The notes beneath the pieces were generated by a model. The model was not told the DNA's origin. It did not search any database and worked only from the letters and a program-made list of their open reading frames with translations. Source: Coriobacteriaceae bacterium (GTDB taxonomy: Bacteria > Actinomycetota > Coriobacteriia > Coriobacteriales > Coriobacteriaceae). From it: a DNA stretch of 64,000 nucleotides. This document shows, piece after piece, positions 36,138-44,625 of this stretch (its first letter is position 1; the number at the start of each line of letters is the position of its first letter). A program made the position numbers and the translations under genes. The stretch is taken from contig CABIWB010000001.1 of the NCBI GenBank assembly GCA_902362275.1, positions 342,659 through 406,658 on the forward strand, written 5' to 3'.

Positions 36138-37166
36138 GTGTCCAAGATGGATTCTACGCTCTCCTATATTACTGATCAGTTGAAGGCGCTTACCTCGATT
36201 GCTTCGCCTACGGGCTATACCCGTGCGGCGACTGATTATCTGATGGAGACGTTGCGCGATATGGGCTTTGGGCCCGAGCGCTCCAATAAGGGCAATGTGC
36301 TCGTTGAGCTTGGCGGCGAGGGCGAGCCGCTTGTATTGGCGAGCCATGTCGATACCCTGGGCGCCATGGTACGCTCCATTAAGGACAATGGTCGCCTGCG
36401 CCCCACGACCCTCGGTGGGCATCAGTGGTCCACGGCCGATGGCGAGAACTGCACCGTCTACACGCGTGACGGCAATGTCTACACGGGCGTGGTCCTCAAT
36501 ACCGAGCCTTCGGCGCATGTGGCCGATGAGCCGGTCAAGACCATCGAGAAGAACATGGAAATCCTGCTCGACGAGAACGTTGACAGCAAGGACGATGTGC
36601 TTGAGCTGGGTATTCAGACCGGCGATATCATTGCTATGGATCCGCGCACCACGGTGACGGAGAGCGGCTACATCAAGAGTCGCTTCCTTGACGACAAGCT
36701 GTCCGCGTCGATTCTGCTGGGTTTGGCCCGCGCCGTTGCTGGCGGCGAGGTGACGCTTTCGTGCAAGGTATCGCTGCTCTTTACGGTGTACGAGGAGGTC
36801 GGCCACGGCGGTGCCTTTGTGCCGGCCGACACGCGCGAGATGATCAGCGTGGACATGGGCTGCGTGGGCGACGACCTTGGCTGCACCGAGCGCATGGTTT
36901 CGATTTGCGCCAAGGATTCGGGTGGTCCGTACAACTACGACCTGGTAACCACGCTGTCCAACATCGCGCGCGAGCTGGAGCTCGACTACGCCATCGATGT
37001 GTACCCGCACTACGGCTCCGACGTCGAGGCCACGCTCTCGGCCGGCTACGACATTCGCCATGGTCTGATTGGCCCCGGCGTGTACGCGAGCCACAACTAC
37101 GAGCGCAGCCACATCGACGGCGTGCGCAACACCTTTGAACTGGTTCGCGCCTACGTTCAGCGCTAA
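36138..37166 (+). CDS. M42-family metallopeptidase
   Basis: A 342-residue cytosolic aminopeptidase of the M42 (FrvX/glutamyl-aminopeptidase) family, which forms large oligomers and trims short peptides using two metal ions. Metal-site strings are LASHVDTLG, KSRFLDDKLSA (bridging Asp), the catalytic EE in YEEVGHGG, and SVDMGC. GTG 36138 follows AAAGGG and is preferred; ATG 36147 is an alternative. The gene is convergent with mnmA, separated by a long palindrome. Confidence 0.9.
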   Translation: MSKMDSTLSYITDQLKALTSIASPTGYTRAATDYLMETLRDMGFGPERSNKGNVLVELGGEGEPLVLASHVDTLGAMVRSIKDNGRLRPTTLGGHQWSTADGENCTVYTRDGNVYTGVVLNTEPSAHVADEPVKTIEKNMEILLDENVDSKDDVLELGIQTGDIIAMDPRTTVTESGYIKSRFLDDKLSASILLGLARAVAGGEVTLSCKVSLLFTVYEEVGHGGAFVPADTREMISVDMGCVGDDLGCTERMVSICAKDSGGPYNYDLVTTLSNIARELELDYAIDVYPHYGSDVEATLSAGYDIRHGLIGPGVYASHNYERSHIDGVRNTFELVRAYVQR

Positions 37167-37218
37167 CGATGCAGCGGCCTCGGCTGACACAGCGGTACCG
37201 ACCGAGGCCGTCCTCTCT

Positions 37219-37287
37219 AAGTTGCGGTGAAATAGGGACTGTTTGGCGGTTTTAAACGCTTAAACAGTCCCTATTTCACCGCAACTT
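37219..37287. repeat. Family A palindrome, best copy (26-bp perfect arms)
   Basis: Arms 37219-37244 and 37262-37287 (core TTGCGGTGAAATAGGGACTG) are exactly complementary, with a 17-nt loop. Other copies are at 9064-9126 and 48271-48333. It lies between the convergent peptidase and mnmA genes. Confidence 0.92.
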
Positions 37288-37302
37288 ATGAAGGGGATGG
37301 GG

Positions 37303-38403
37303 CTACTTGATGGCGCCGTTCACCGTGCCGCCGCCCAGGACGACGTCGCCGCGATAGACGACGACGGCTTGGCCGGGGGCGATGGCTCGTTGCGGCTCGT
37401 CAAAAGTTAGCAGCATCTGCCCGTCTTCGTCACGCGTAAGGGTCGCTGCCTGGTCCTTTTGACGGTAGCGGTACTTGGCGCCCACGCGAATGCCGCCGGC
37501 GTCGAGTTCCGCCTCCATGCGGTCGGCAGGGGCGCTCCAGATCCAGTCGTTGGCCGTGAGGGCAGCGGCGGTCAGGTCCTCGGCCTCACCCAGATGCACG
37601 GTGTTGTTGGCGGCGTCGACGCCCGTCACATATACGGGATGCGCCATCGCGACGCCCAGGCCCTTGCGCTGGCCGATGGTATAGCGCAGCGCGCCGTTAT
37701 GGCGCCCGACCACGCTGCCGTCGCGCCACACAATGTCGCCCGGTGCAGCGGGATGTCCGCAGCGGCGCTCGATATAGCCCGCGTAGTCGCCGTCCGCGAT
37801 AAAGCAGATGTCCTCGCTTTCGGCCTTCTTGGCGTTGGTAAAGCCCTGCTCGGCGGCTATGCGGCGCACGTCGCGCTCTTTGTCCAGGCCCGCCAGCGGA
37901 AAGATCGTGTGCGCCAGGCGCTCCTGCGTAAGCGAATACAAAAAGTAGCTTTGGTCCTTTTTGGGATCTTCGCCGCGATGTAGCTGCCAGGTGCCGTCTG
38001 CCGCCTGGCTTGTTTTGGCGTAATGTCCCGTTGCGATGTAGTCGCAGCCCATGTCCAGCGCCGCATCGAGCAGTGCGCCAAACTTAATGTGGCGGTTGCA
38101 GATAATGCACGGATTGGGCGTCAGCCCCTCCTGGTAGGCGTTCACAAAGCGCTCGATAACGCTGTGGTCGAATGTCTGCTGCAGGTCGAGCACGCGATGG
38201 GGTATCCCCAGGCGCTCGGCGACGGCCTTCGCGTCGGCGATGTCGCGATTGACTTTGCTCATGCCCGTGACGGGATCGGGCGTGGGGCAGGTGAGGCGCA
38301 TGGTGACACCGACACATTCGTAACCCTGACTTTTGAGCAGATACGCGGTCACGCTGGAATCGACGCCGCCGCTCATGGCGACGAGCACGCGCTTGTTGTG
38401 CAT
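37303..38403 (-). CDS. mnmA: tRNA-specific 2-thiouridylase MnmA
   Basis: A 366-residue enzyme that puts the 2-thio group on wobble uridine 34 of Lys, Glu and Gln tRNAs. PP-loop SGGVDSS near residue 11, catalytic cysteines in NPCIICNRHIKFG and SEDICFIADGDY, and the C-terminal beta-barrel ending. The length is normal. The ATG follows AAGGAG. Sulphur reaches MnmA from cysteine desulphurase; the neighbouring cysK supplies cysteine, giving the cluster a sulphur theme. A terminator-like hairpin lies 30 bp upstream. Confidence 0.97.
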   Translation of the reverse strand: MHNKRVLVAMSGGVDSSVTAYLLKSQGYECVGVTMRLTCPTPDPVTGMSKVNRDIADAKAVAERLGIPHRVLDLQQTFDHSVIERFVNAYQEGLTPNPCIICNRHIKFGALLDAALDMGCDYIATGHYAKTSQAADGTWQLHRGEDPKKDQSYFLYSLTQERLAHTIFPLAGLDKERDVRRIAAEQGFTNAKKAESEDICFIADGDYAGYIERRCGHPAAPGDIVWRDGSVVGRHNGALRYTIGQRKGLGVAMAHPVYVTGVDAANNTVHLGEAEDLTAAALTANDWIWSAPADRMEAELDAGGIRVGAKYRYRQKDQAATLTRDEDGQMLLTFDEPQRAIAPGQAVVVYRGDVVLGGGTVNGAIK

Positions 38404-38432
38404 GGGGAGGTTCTCCTTGGTGGCATGTGGCC

Positions 38433-38471
38433 AAAAAAGAAAAGCGGCGCGGGAGGCTGGTTCCGCGCCGC
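38433..38471 (-). terminator. Terminator/attenuator between cysK and mnmA
   Basis: On the minus strand GCGGCGCGG (from 38471) pairs with CCGCGCCGC (to 38444), followed by TTTTCTTTTTT (38443-38433). It ends only about 30 bp before the mnmA ATG, so it lies in the mnmA leader as well as after cysK. Confidence 0.85.
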
Positions 38472-38584
38472 AGACATTGTAGCAAGTTCGGGCGTTCTGT
38501 GGGACACCCTGTTGGGATGAGCTCAGGCTGCCAGAAGAGAGGGGAGACCGGCGTGCCTTGGACTCGTTCTAAGAACGAGAAGCT

Positions 38585-39523
38585 CTAGTCCTGGAAGAGT
38601 GCCGTGGACAGGTAGCGCTCGCCGGTGTCGGCGAGCAGCGCCACGATGGTCTTGCCCTCGTTCTCGGGGCGCTTGGCCAGCTGCAGTGCGGCCCACACGG
38701 CGGCGCCGGACGAAATGCCCACGAGCACGCCCTCCTTGTGGCCCACGGCGCGGCCGGTGGCAAAGGCGTCGTCGTTCTCGACGGGGATGATCTCGTCATA
38801 GACCTGGGTGTCGAGGACGTCGGGCACAAAGCCGGCACCGATACCCTGGATCTTGTGCGGGCCGGCTTGGCCCTTAGAGAGCACCGGGGAAGTGGCGGGC
38901 TCGACGGCGACGACCTGAATCTCGGGGTTCTGCTCCTTGAGGAACTCGCCCACGCCGGTCACGGTGCCGCCGGTGCCGACGCCGGCGACGAAGATGTCGA
39001 CCTTGCCGTCGGTGTCATCCCAGATCTCGGGGCCGGTCGTGGCCTTGTGGATGGCGGGGTTGGCGGGGTTCACAAACTGGCCGGCGATAATGCTGTTGGG
39101 CGTCTCCTTCTGCAGTTCCTCGGCCTTGACGATGGCGCCCTTCATGCCCTTGGAGCCGTCGGTGAGCACGAGCTGTGCGCCGTATGCCTGCATAAGCTTG
39201 CGGCGCTCGACGGACATGGTCTCGGGCATAGTGATGATCACCTTGTAGCCGCGAGCCGCCGCCACCGAGGCGATGCCGACGCCGGTGTTGCCGCTCGTGG
39301 GCTCGATGATGGTGTAGTCGCCGCCGCGCACGAGCTTGCCTGCCTTCTCGGCCTCGTCAATCATGTTCTTGGCGACGCGGTCTTTAACGGACCCGGCGGG
39401 GTTGAAGTATTCCAGCTTGACGAGCACGCGGGCCTTGAGGTCCTCATCGGCCTCAAAGTGAGTGAGCTCCAGAAGCGGGGTGTGGCCGATAAGCTGATCG
39501 ATGGACGTGTAAACCTTGCTCAT
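38585..39523 (-). CDS. cysK: Cysteine synthase A (O-acetylserine sulfhydrylase)
   Basis: A 312-residue PLP enzyme forming cysteine from O-acetylserine and sulphide. The PLP lysine is in NPAGSVKDR, substrate loop PTSGNTG, phosphate-binding GVGTGGT, and the CysK signature [13 protein letters not shown] follows TGGAGG. It is divergent from the Rrf2 regulator gene across a region rich in inverted repeats, so regulation by that protein is likely. Confidence 0.96.
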   Translation of the reverse strand: MSKVYTSIDQLIGHTPLLELTHFEADEDLKARVLVKLEYFNPAGSVKDRVAKNMIDEAEKAGKLVRGGDYTIIEPTSGNTGVGIASVAAARGYKVIITMPETMSVERRKLMQAYGAQLVLTDGSKGMKGAIVKAEELQKETPNSIIAGQFVNPANPAIHKATTGPEIWDDTDGKVDIFVAGVGTGGTVTGVGEFLKEQNPEIQVVAVEPATSPVLSKGQAGPHKIQGIGAGFVPDVLDTQVYDEIIPVENDDAFATGRAVGHKEGVLVGISSGAAVWAALQLAKRPENEGKTIVALLADTGERYLSTALFQD

Positions 39524-39573
39524 GATGAACCTCCAAAGTGATCAAATGACTGGATAACGTGTGGTTTTACGGT

Positions 39574-39641
39574 GTGTCTAGCAGCTAAACCCACAAACAT
39601 TATAGGTTGTTCGTTTAGCTGTTGGGAAGCATACTAGACAC
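39574..39641 (-). promoter_or_regulatory. cysK promoter with nested operator dyads
   Basis: A TATAAT -10 (plus 39599-39604) toward cysK is preceded 18 bp upstream by TTCCCA. CAGCTAAAC (39582-39590) and GTTTAGCTG (39613-39621) flank it exactly; GTGTCTAG (39574-39581) and CTAGACAC (39634-39641) form a second exact dyad outside. The Rrf2 protein encoded across this region is the obvious candidate to bind. Confidence 0.7.
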
Positions 39642-39776
39642 TAAAGCCTAGTAATGCAATAGGAAATAGGAGTTTATTGAAAGTTGATTAACCATCTTGA
39701 CCGGAACGGGTATTTTCAAAGCCATTTTTTCGGCTAGAATTTCAACGGACTAAAAGACCGAAAGGCAGCACTATAT

Positions 39777-40205
39777 ATGTTGGTTTCTACTAAGGGCAGA
39801 TATGCCCTGCGCGTTATGGTCGACCTGGCCGAGCACCAGGCGGCAGGCCGCATTCCCCTCAAAGAGATCGCCGCGCGTCAGGGGATTTCGGAGAAATATC
39901 TGGAGAACATTTTGGCCACGCTCGTGCGTGCCAATATGCTCTCGGGCATGCGCGGCAAGGGCGGCGGCTACGTGCTCACGCGCCCGCCCGAGCAGTACAC
40001 GGTGGGCGAGATCTTGCGCCTGACCGAAGGCAGCCTGGCACCGGTCGCATGCCTGGACGGCGACTGCAAGGGTTGCTCACGTTCGGATGAGTGCCCCACG
40101 CTCGACGTGTGGAAGAACCTGGACAAGCTCATCAACGACTACCTCGACGGCGTGACGCTCGATGCGCTCGTCGCCCCCAACGAGGGCTACGACTACGTCA
40201 TCTAA
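39777..40205 (+). CDS. Rrf2-family transcriptional regulator (IscR/CymR-like)
   Basis: A 142-residue regulator with an N-terminal winged helix (STKGRYALRVMVDLAEH, ISEKYLENILATLVRANML, GKGGGYVLTRPP) and four cysteines within ACLDGDCKGCSRSDECPT (near residues 92-107), which could bind an Fe-S cluster as in IscR. It is divergent from cysK, so control of cysteine or Fe-S biogenesis genes is likely. The ribosome site AAAGG is somewhat distant from ATG 39777. Confidence 0.92.
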   Translation: MLVSTKGRYALRVMVDLAEHQAAGRIPLKEIAARQGISEKYLENILATLVRANMLSGMRGKGGGYVLTRPPEQYTVGEILRLTEGSLAPVACLDGDCKGCSRSDECPTLDVWKNLDKLINDYLDGVTLDALVAPNEGYDYVI

Positions 40206-40275
40206 CCCACGACTGCCATGTGGGGACAGGGTGGAAATGGCAGATTCTCTCGCCCTTTGAGACTTGTCAAATAAG

Positions 40276-40313
40276 AAGGCCGCCCATTTTTTGCGATGGG
40301 CGGCCTTTGTTTT
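40276..40313. terminator. Bidirectional terminator
   Basis: AAGGCCGCCCAT (40276-40287) pairs perfectly with ATGGGCGGCCTT (40296-40307), followed by TGTTTT on the plus strand. It serves the Rrf2 gene and perhaps the convergent gene at 40349. Confidence 0.92.
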
Positions 40314-40348
40314 GGGCTGTTGAGACGGGCGCGGCCGGAATGGCCGTT

Positions 40349-40714
40349 TTAGCCCTCAGCGATGCTGTCGAGGATGCTGCGCATGATGGATACCAGGATG
40401 CTGCCCATAAAGGCCGATCCAAAGCTGGCGATGGAGATGCCCGCGCCCAGCAGATTGACCGACAGGTAGCTGGCCAGCTCGAGCATAAAGCTGTTGACTA
40501 CGAGCTGAAAAATACCAAGCGTGATAATAGTGAGCGGCAGCGAGATGACCGTCAGGAACGGTTTGACGAGCGAGTCGACGATGTTCAGGAACAGTCCCAC
40601 AAAGGCGAAACAGACCCAGGCCTCGGCAAAACCGAAGGGCTGGATGCCGGGAACGAGGAGCGTGGCGATCGCGATAGCGATCGAGGTGAAGAGCCAGTTA
40701 AGCATAAAGCGCAT
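40349..40714 (-). CDS. Phage-holin-family (YvlD-like) small membrane protein
   Basis: A 121-residue protein with four hydrophobic helices: MLNWLFTSIAIAIATLLVPGI, WVCFAFVGLFLNIVDSLVKP, the signature LPLTIITLGIFQLVVNSFML, and a C-terminal amphipathic stretch. This matches the bacterial holin-like 4/YvlD family, usually envelope-stress-linked and not phage-derived. ATG follows AAAGGA. Confidence 0.85.
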   Translation of the reverse strand: MRFMLNWLFTSIAIAIATLLVPGIQPFGFAEAWVCFAFVGLFLNIVDSLVKPFLTVISLPLTIITLGIFQLVVNSFMLELASYLSVNLLGAGISIASFGSAFMGSILVSIMRSILDSIAEG

Positions 40715-41038
40715 GGCGTGAATCCTTTCTTGCGCCGGGGTTGCTGGCGTCGCGTGAAGCGGCTTGCGGCGGCGACCTGGATGGTTGCGCGGGTGCGCCG
40801 CGGTGTCTGGTCGCCCATTGTCTCAAATATTCGTGGAGCTTACGTGCGCATTCGGTTTCAAAACGGCGTTCGTCCTAAAAAACGCGCCGCTGACAGAGAG
40901 TCTTGTCGCTTTAGTTTAGTGGTGTGCTACACTGCTACGGGCAAAAGCCACAGGCGTTGCCCTATTGCATAGAACGGGCGAACGATGCCCGATGTCAGTA
41001 TCAACTTCGATGCCTTATGGCGGGTTTGGCGGTGATCG
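40715..41038 (+). other. Gene-free region upstream of the YerC-like gene
   Basis: No convincing gene. TTGTCG at about 40905 and TACACT at about 40928 form a poor promoter candidate for the downstream gene (19-bp spacer). Confidence 0.35.
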
Positions 41039-41338
41039 ATGAATATCGAGAACATGTTTGACAAGCCTGATGTCAAGCAGCTGGTCCACGCATTTAGTTT
41101 TTTGGACGACGAGAAGGATATCCAAGCGTTTTTGACCGATATCTGCACGCCGCGCGAGATTTGCGATCTATCGCAGCGTTTGCAGGTCGCGCGTTACCTG
41201 GACGAGGGCGAGCCCTATGTCGAGGTTCAGGCGCGTACCGGCGCTTCGTCCACCACGGTGAGCCGTGTGTCCAAGGCACTTAATGGCGAGTACGGCGGCT
41301 ATCGCAAGATCCTCATCAAACTGGAGGATGGCGAGTAG
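41039..41338 (+). CDS. YerC/YecD-family TrpR-related regulator
   Basis: A 99-residue protein. The helix-turn-helix region ICDLSQRLQVARYLDEG...ARTGASSTTVSRVSKAL is that of the TrpR-like YerC/YecD family, small DNA-binding proteins of uncertain ligand. The start at 41039 has a GGTG site. It is followed by a strong terminator and so is probably monocistronic. Confidence 0.88.
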   Translation: MNIENMFDKPDVKQLVHAFSFLDDEKDIQAFLTDICTPREICDLSQRLQVARYLDEGEPYVEVQARTGASSTTVSRVSKALNGEYGGYRKILIKLEDGE

Positions 41339-41363
41339 GCCAGCGGCAACAAACGAATTGCGC

Positions 41364-41390
41364 AAAACCGCTCCTCCGGGAGCGGTTTTT
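41364..41390 (+). terminator. Terminator of the YerC-like gene
   Basis: AAAACCGCTCC (41364-41374) and GGAGCGGTTTT (41379-41389) form a perfect stem with a 4-nt loop and a T-run. Confidence 0.95.
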
Positions 41391-41523
41391 ATATGCCCGC
41401 AATCGGCTGGTGCGTTGGAGTCAGGTTGCTTTGCGCCAAAACATGGGGCTGAGGTAGCAATGTGTCTGCGTGGGCGGGTAGGATGGATGCAATGATTATT
41501 GCGAACAGTTTGAGCGGAGGACC

Positions 41524-44500
41524 ATGCCTGTTCGAATCTATACCACCAATGCCGGCACGGATTTGAGCGATGCCGAGGCGGCGCTGCTGAGCGACCTTGT
41601 TGCCCGCCATGGACGTGCCGTTTTGCTGGCGCCTACGTTTGCCGAGCTCGATCTGTGCCGTCACGATGCCGCTGCGTCCGGCGCTTCCCTGGGTGTTGAC
41701 TACAAGACCCCTTCGTCGTGGCTCCGTTCGTTGTGGGAGCTTTTGGGCGATGGCCGCGGCTTTGTGGACAACCTGCAGCGCCAGATGCTGTTTTCGGACA
41801 TGGTAGCGCGTCTCGACGACGCCGACCTGCAGCCGCTTTCGCGCAGCCAGGGCACGGTGCGTATGCTCGCGCGTATGTCCCGCGATGTGCTGCCGGGTGT
41901 GGCGGGGACGACGGCCGAGCGATGCCGTGGCAACAATTGCCAGCCTGAGCCAAAAAGCGATGCCGAGGCTCGTGTGTTCGAGCTTTTGCGCGCCTACGCG
42001 GCCGGTTTGGACCGTCGAGAAATGGTCGAGCCCTGCGAGGCAGCTGGCATTATGGCCGGCGCCCTGGCCGATAACCTGCCGGCGTGCACCCGCGCCGTAT
42101 GCGTGCGCGGTATCACGTCGTTTACGCACGGCCTGCTCGAGCTGCTGTCTGCCGTGGCGAACAATGGGGGAGAGGTCGTCGTGCTGCTTGCCCGCGAGCA
42201 GGCGGCGATGCGCGAGGAGCTTGCTGCCGCCCTTGATGTCCGTGGCGTGCTGTTTGAGGTCGCGTCGCTGGGGGAGGACGCCGCTGCGCCCCAGACTGCC
42301 TCCAAGTCCGCCGCTCAGCCCACCTTTGTAGAGGTTGCCGGCCCTCACGCCCGCGCCCACGCCTATGTGAATGCAATCGATGAGCTGGTAAAAACGTGTG
42401 AGGACGCCGCGGTCGACGGCGGTGTCACGGCGTCCGCGGACCCCGTGCGCGTGCTCGTGGTGTCTGCCCGGGCTCCCCAGCTGTTCGGTGAACTCGCTGC
42501 CCGTTTGGCGGCGCGTCATATTGCGGCCGAGACAACCGAGTTCACGGCGTTTTCCCAATCCATCGCGGGCAGGCAGTTCTCGGCGCTCGCCAATCTGATT
42601 GAGCGCATGAAGGCCGCCGACGAGGGCACCGCCTCCAAGACCGAGTGGTGGCCCGCGCCGGAGCTTACCGACTGGATTTACAGTCCGCTTTCGGGTGCCG
42701 ATGCTGCCAGCGCGCGCACCTTCGACAAGAACATGCGCCTGTCGCGCGGCAAGACCACCACGGCCGTCAAGAGCCTGCTGCAGAGCGTGCAGGGCCAGGT
42801 CAGGGGCACGCGCAAGGCTGCCAGTGATGATAACTGGTTTAAGAACGTGCCGTGCGTGGTCTCGGACGTGTTCCAAGCGCTGTGGCGCGGCAAACCCGTG
42901 ACGGCGCTCAAGGCAATGCTCGCCGTCGTCGAGGCGTTGCCCGATCGCGCCCTTGGAGGCCTTGATGGTCAGGCTCGTCGCCAGGCGGAGACCGCCCTAC
43001 TGCGACATGACATCGACATCCTTATGAACGACGCCCGCGCGCTCGACGTGTCGCAGGCGGCGACCGTGCCCGTGCTCGACGGCGTTCGCACCAAGGTGGA
43101 CAAGCGCAGCACCGCATACGATTACGAGACCTACGAGGTCGACCGTGCGCCGCGCGCCCAGGTGCGCTTTGCGTCGCTTGCCGATGCGGCAGCCCTGCGC
43201 CCCGCCAGCTACGATGCCGTGCTGTTTGCCGACGTCGACCTGGACAGTTATCCGCTCTCACATGAGGAGGGCCCGCTGGCCACGCTGACGGCAGAGTTAG
43301 ATCGCAGCGGCGTGACGCTTGAGCCTGCGGCCCTGCTGCGCGTGCGCTTTGGCCGCGCGATGCACGCGGCACGCGGTCCCGTTGTGCTCGCCCGCGTGAC
43401 CCACGATCGCCAGGCGCGCGAGTGCTATCCGGCTGCCGTGTGGACCGAGTTGCGGGCACATGCCGAGGCCGCTGGCGCCGCCAAGGTTGCGTGCGTGGGC
43501 GAGGGCGGTATTGTCGCCGATTTTGATCCAGCGGCCGGCGAGGGCATCGATTGTAGGCGAGTTGCGTGCGAGGCTCCTCAGCATTTGAGTGAGTCGGCTG
43601 TGCCGTACCTGGTCCTGCGTCGCCGCGATGGCGAGGGGGAGAACGCGCCGCTCGTGCCGCGTCTGACGTCCGCCTCGCAGATTGAGGCGTACTCGACGTG
43701 CCCGCTGTGCTGGTTCGTGTCGTATCGCGTGAAGCCCCAGTCCATCGATGCGGGCTTTGGCAACATGGAGAAGGGCAACTTTGTCCATGGCGTGCTGGAG
43801 CACTTGCATGCGCGTCTTCCGCAGGAGGGCATGGAGCGCGTGACGCCCATGAACCTGCCGCGTGCGAAGGAGCTGCTGCACGAGGTCTTTGCCGATACCC
43901 TGGCCGAGCACGCCGGCAAGCGCGGTACCGAGGGCCCGCTGGTGCCGCTCTCTCCAGTGGAGGAGCGCCAAGTGGCCGAGATTTTGCCGCAGCTGGAGGG
44001 TGTGCTTGCCTATGAAGCCGAGGCTCTGACTCCTTTTGCTCCGCGCTACCTGGAGTTTGCCTTTAACGACCTTAAAGTTGAGTATGCCGGTTGGCCGCTT
44101 GGCGGGCGCATCGACCGCGTGGATGTGGATGCCGAGAATCGCGCCGTGGTAATCGACTATAAGCATCGCACGGGCGTTGAGGAGTTTAAGCTCGCCGACC
44201 CTACGGTACGCGACGAGGAATCGGGCACGGCGCCCATCGACGATCCGCGCTGGTTGCCGCCACATACCCAAACGCTCATCTACGCCCAGGCCATGCGCCG
44301 GGCGCTGAATTTGGACACCCGCGCGGCGCTCTACTTTTCGACCAAGGGCGGCAAGCCAGCGTTGCGCGGTGCCGCGAGCGCCGAGCTGCTTGAGAAAGAG
44401 CGCGGCGACGGTCGCATCCCGGGCCTTAAGAAGGGCTTTCCCGGTGAGGGGGGCAGCATGGACTTCGACGCCCTGCTCGATCGCGTGGAGGCCGGCATCG

Positions 44501-44622
44501 CCGAGCGCCTGCGCGAGCTCGAGACAGGCAACGTTGCCGCCGTCGATCCGACGTCGGCTCAGGCCGTGCATGCGCGCTGCTCGTATAACCACGAAGGAAC
44601 GTTTGTAAGGAGGGACGTGTAG
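41524..44622 (+). CDS. addB: AddB-like PD-(D/E)XK nuclease subunit
   Basis: A 1032-residue protein encoded directly before addA. The N-terminal part is an inactivated helicase-like region (no Walker A), as in AddB. The C-terminal nuclease has the catalytic Asp and DYK in GGRIDRVDVDAENRAVVIDYKHRTG (near residues 860-885). Cysteines occur in YSTCPLCW (near 725) and in the final HARCSYNHEG, which may be the Fe-S cluster ligands typical of AddB. It works with AddA in end resection at double-strand breaks. ATG follows GGAGG. Confidence 0.88.
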   Translation: MPVRIYTTNAGTDLSDAEAALLSDLVARHGRAVLLAPTFAELDLCRHDAAASGASLGVDYKTPSSWLRSLWELLGDGRGFVDNLQRQMLFSDMVARLDDADLQPLSRSQGTVRMLARMSRDVLPGVAGTTAERCRGNNCQPEPKSDAEARVFELLRAYAAGLDRREMVEPCEAAGIMAGALADNLPACTRAVCVRGITSFTHGLLELLSAVANNGGEVVVLLAREQAAMREELAAALDVRGVLFEVASLGEDAAAPQTASKSAAQPTFVEVAGPHARAHAYVNAIDELVKTCEDAAVDGGVTASADPVRVLVVSARAPQLFGELAARLAARHIAAETTEFTAFSQSIAGRQFSALANLIERMKAADEGTASKTEWWPAPELTDWIYSPLSGADAASARTFDKNMRLSRGKTTTAVKSLLQSVQGQVRGTRKAASDDNWFKNVPCVVSDVFQALWRGKPVTALKAMLAVVEALPDRALGGLDGQARRQAETALLRHDIDILMNDARALDVSQAATVPVLDGVRTKVDKRSTAYDYETYEVDRAPRAQVRFASLADAAALRPASYDAVLFADVDLDSYPLSHEEGPLATLTAELDRSGVTLEPAALLRVRFGRAMHAARGPVVLARVTHDRQARECYPAAVWTELRAHAEAAGAAKVACVGEGGIVADFDPAAGEGIDCRRVACEAPQHLSESAVPYLVLRRRDGEGENAPLVPRLTSASQIEAYSTCPLCWFVSYRVKPQSIDAGFGNMEKGNFVHGVLEHLHARLPQEGMERVTPMNLPRAKELLHEVFADTLAEHAGKRGTEGPLVPLSPVEERQVAEILPQLEGVLAYEAEALTPFAPRYLEFAFNDLKVEYAGWPLGGRIDRVDVDAENRAVVIDYKHRTGVEEFKLADPTVRDEESGTAPIDDPRWLPPHTQTLIYAQAMRRALNLDTRAALYFSTKGGKPALRGAASAELLEKERGDGRIPGLKKGFPGEGGSMDFDALLDRVEAGIAERLRELETGNVAAVDPTSAQAVHARCSYNHEGTFVRRDV

Positions 44623-44625
44623 ACC

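Noticed and set aside
40349..40714. Prophage remnant suggested by the holin family name
   Set aside because: The protein is of the YvlD-like chromosomal type and no other phage gene is nearby.
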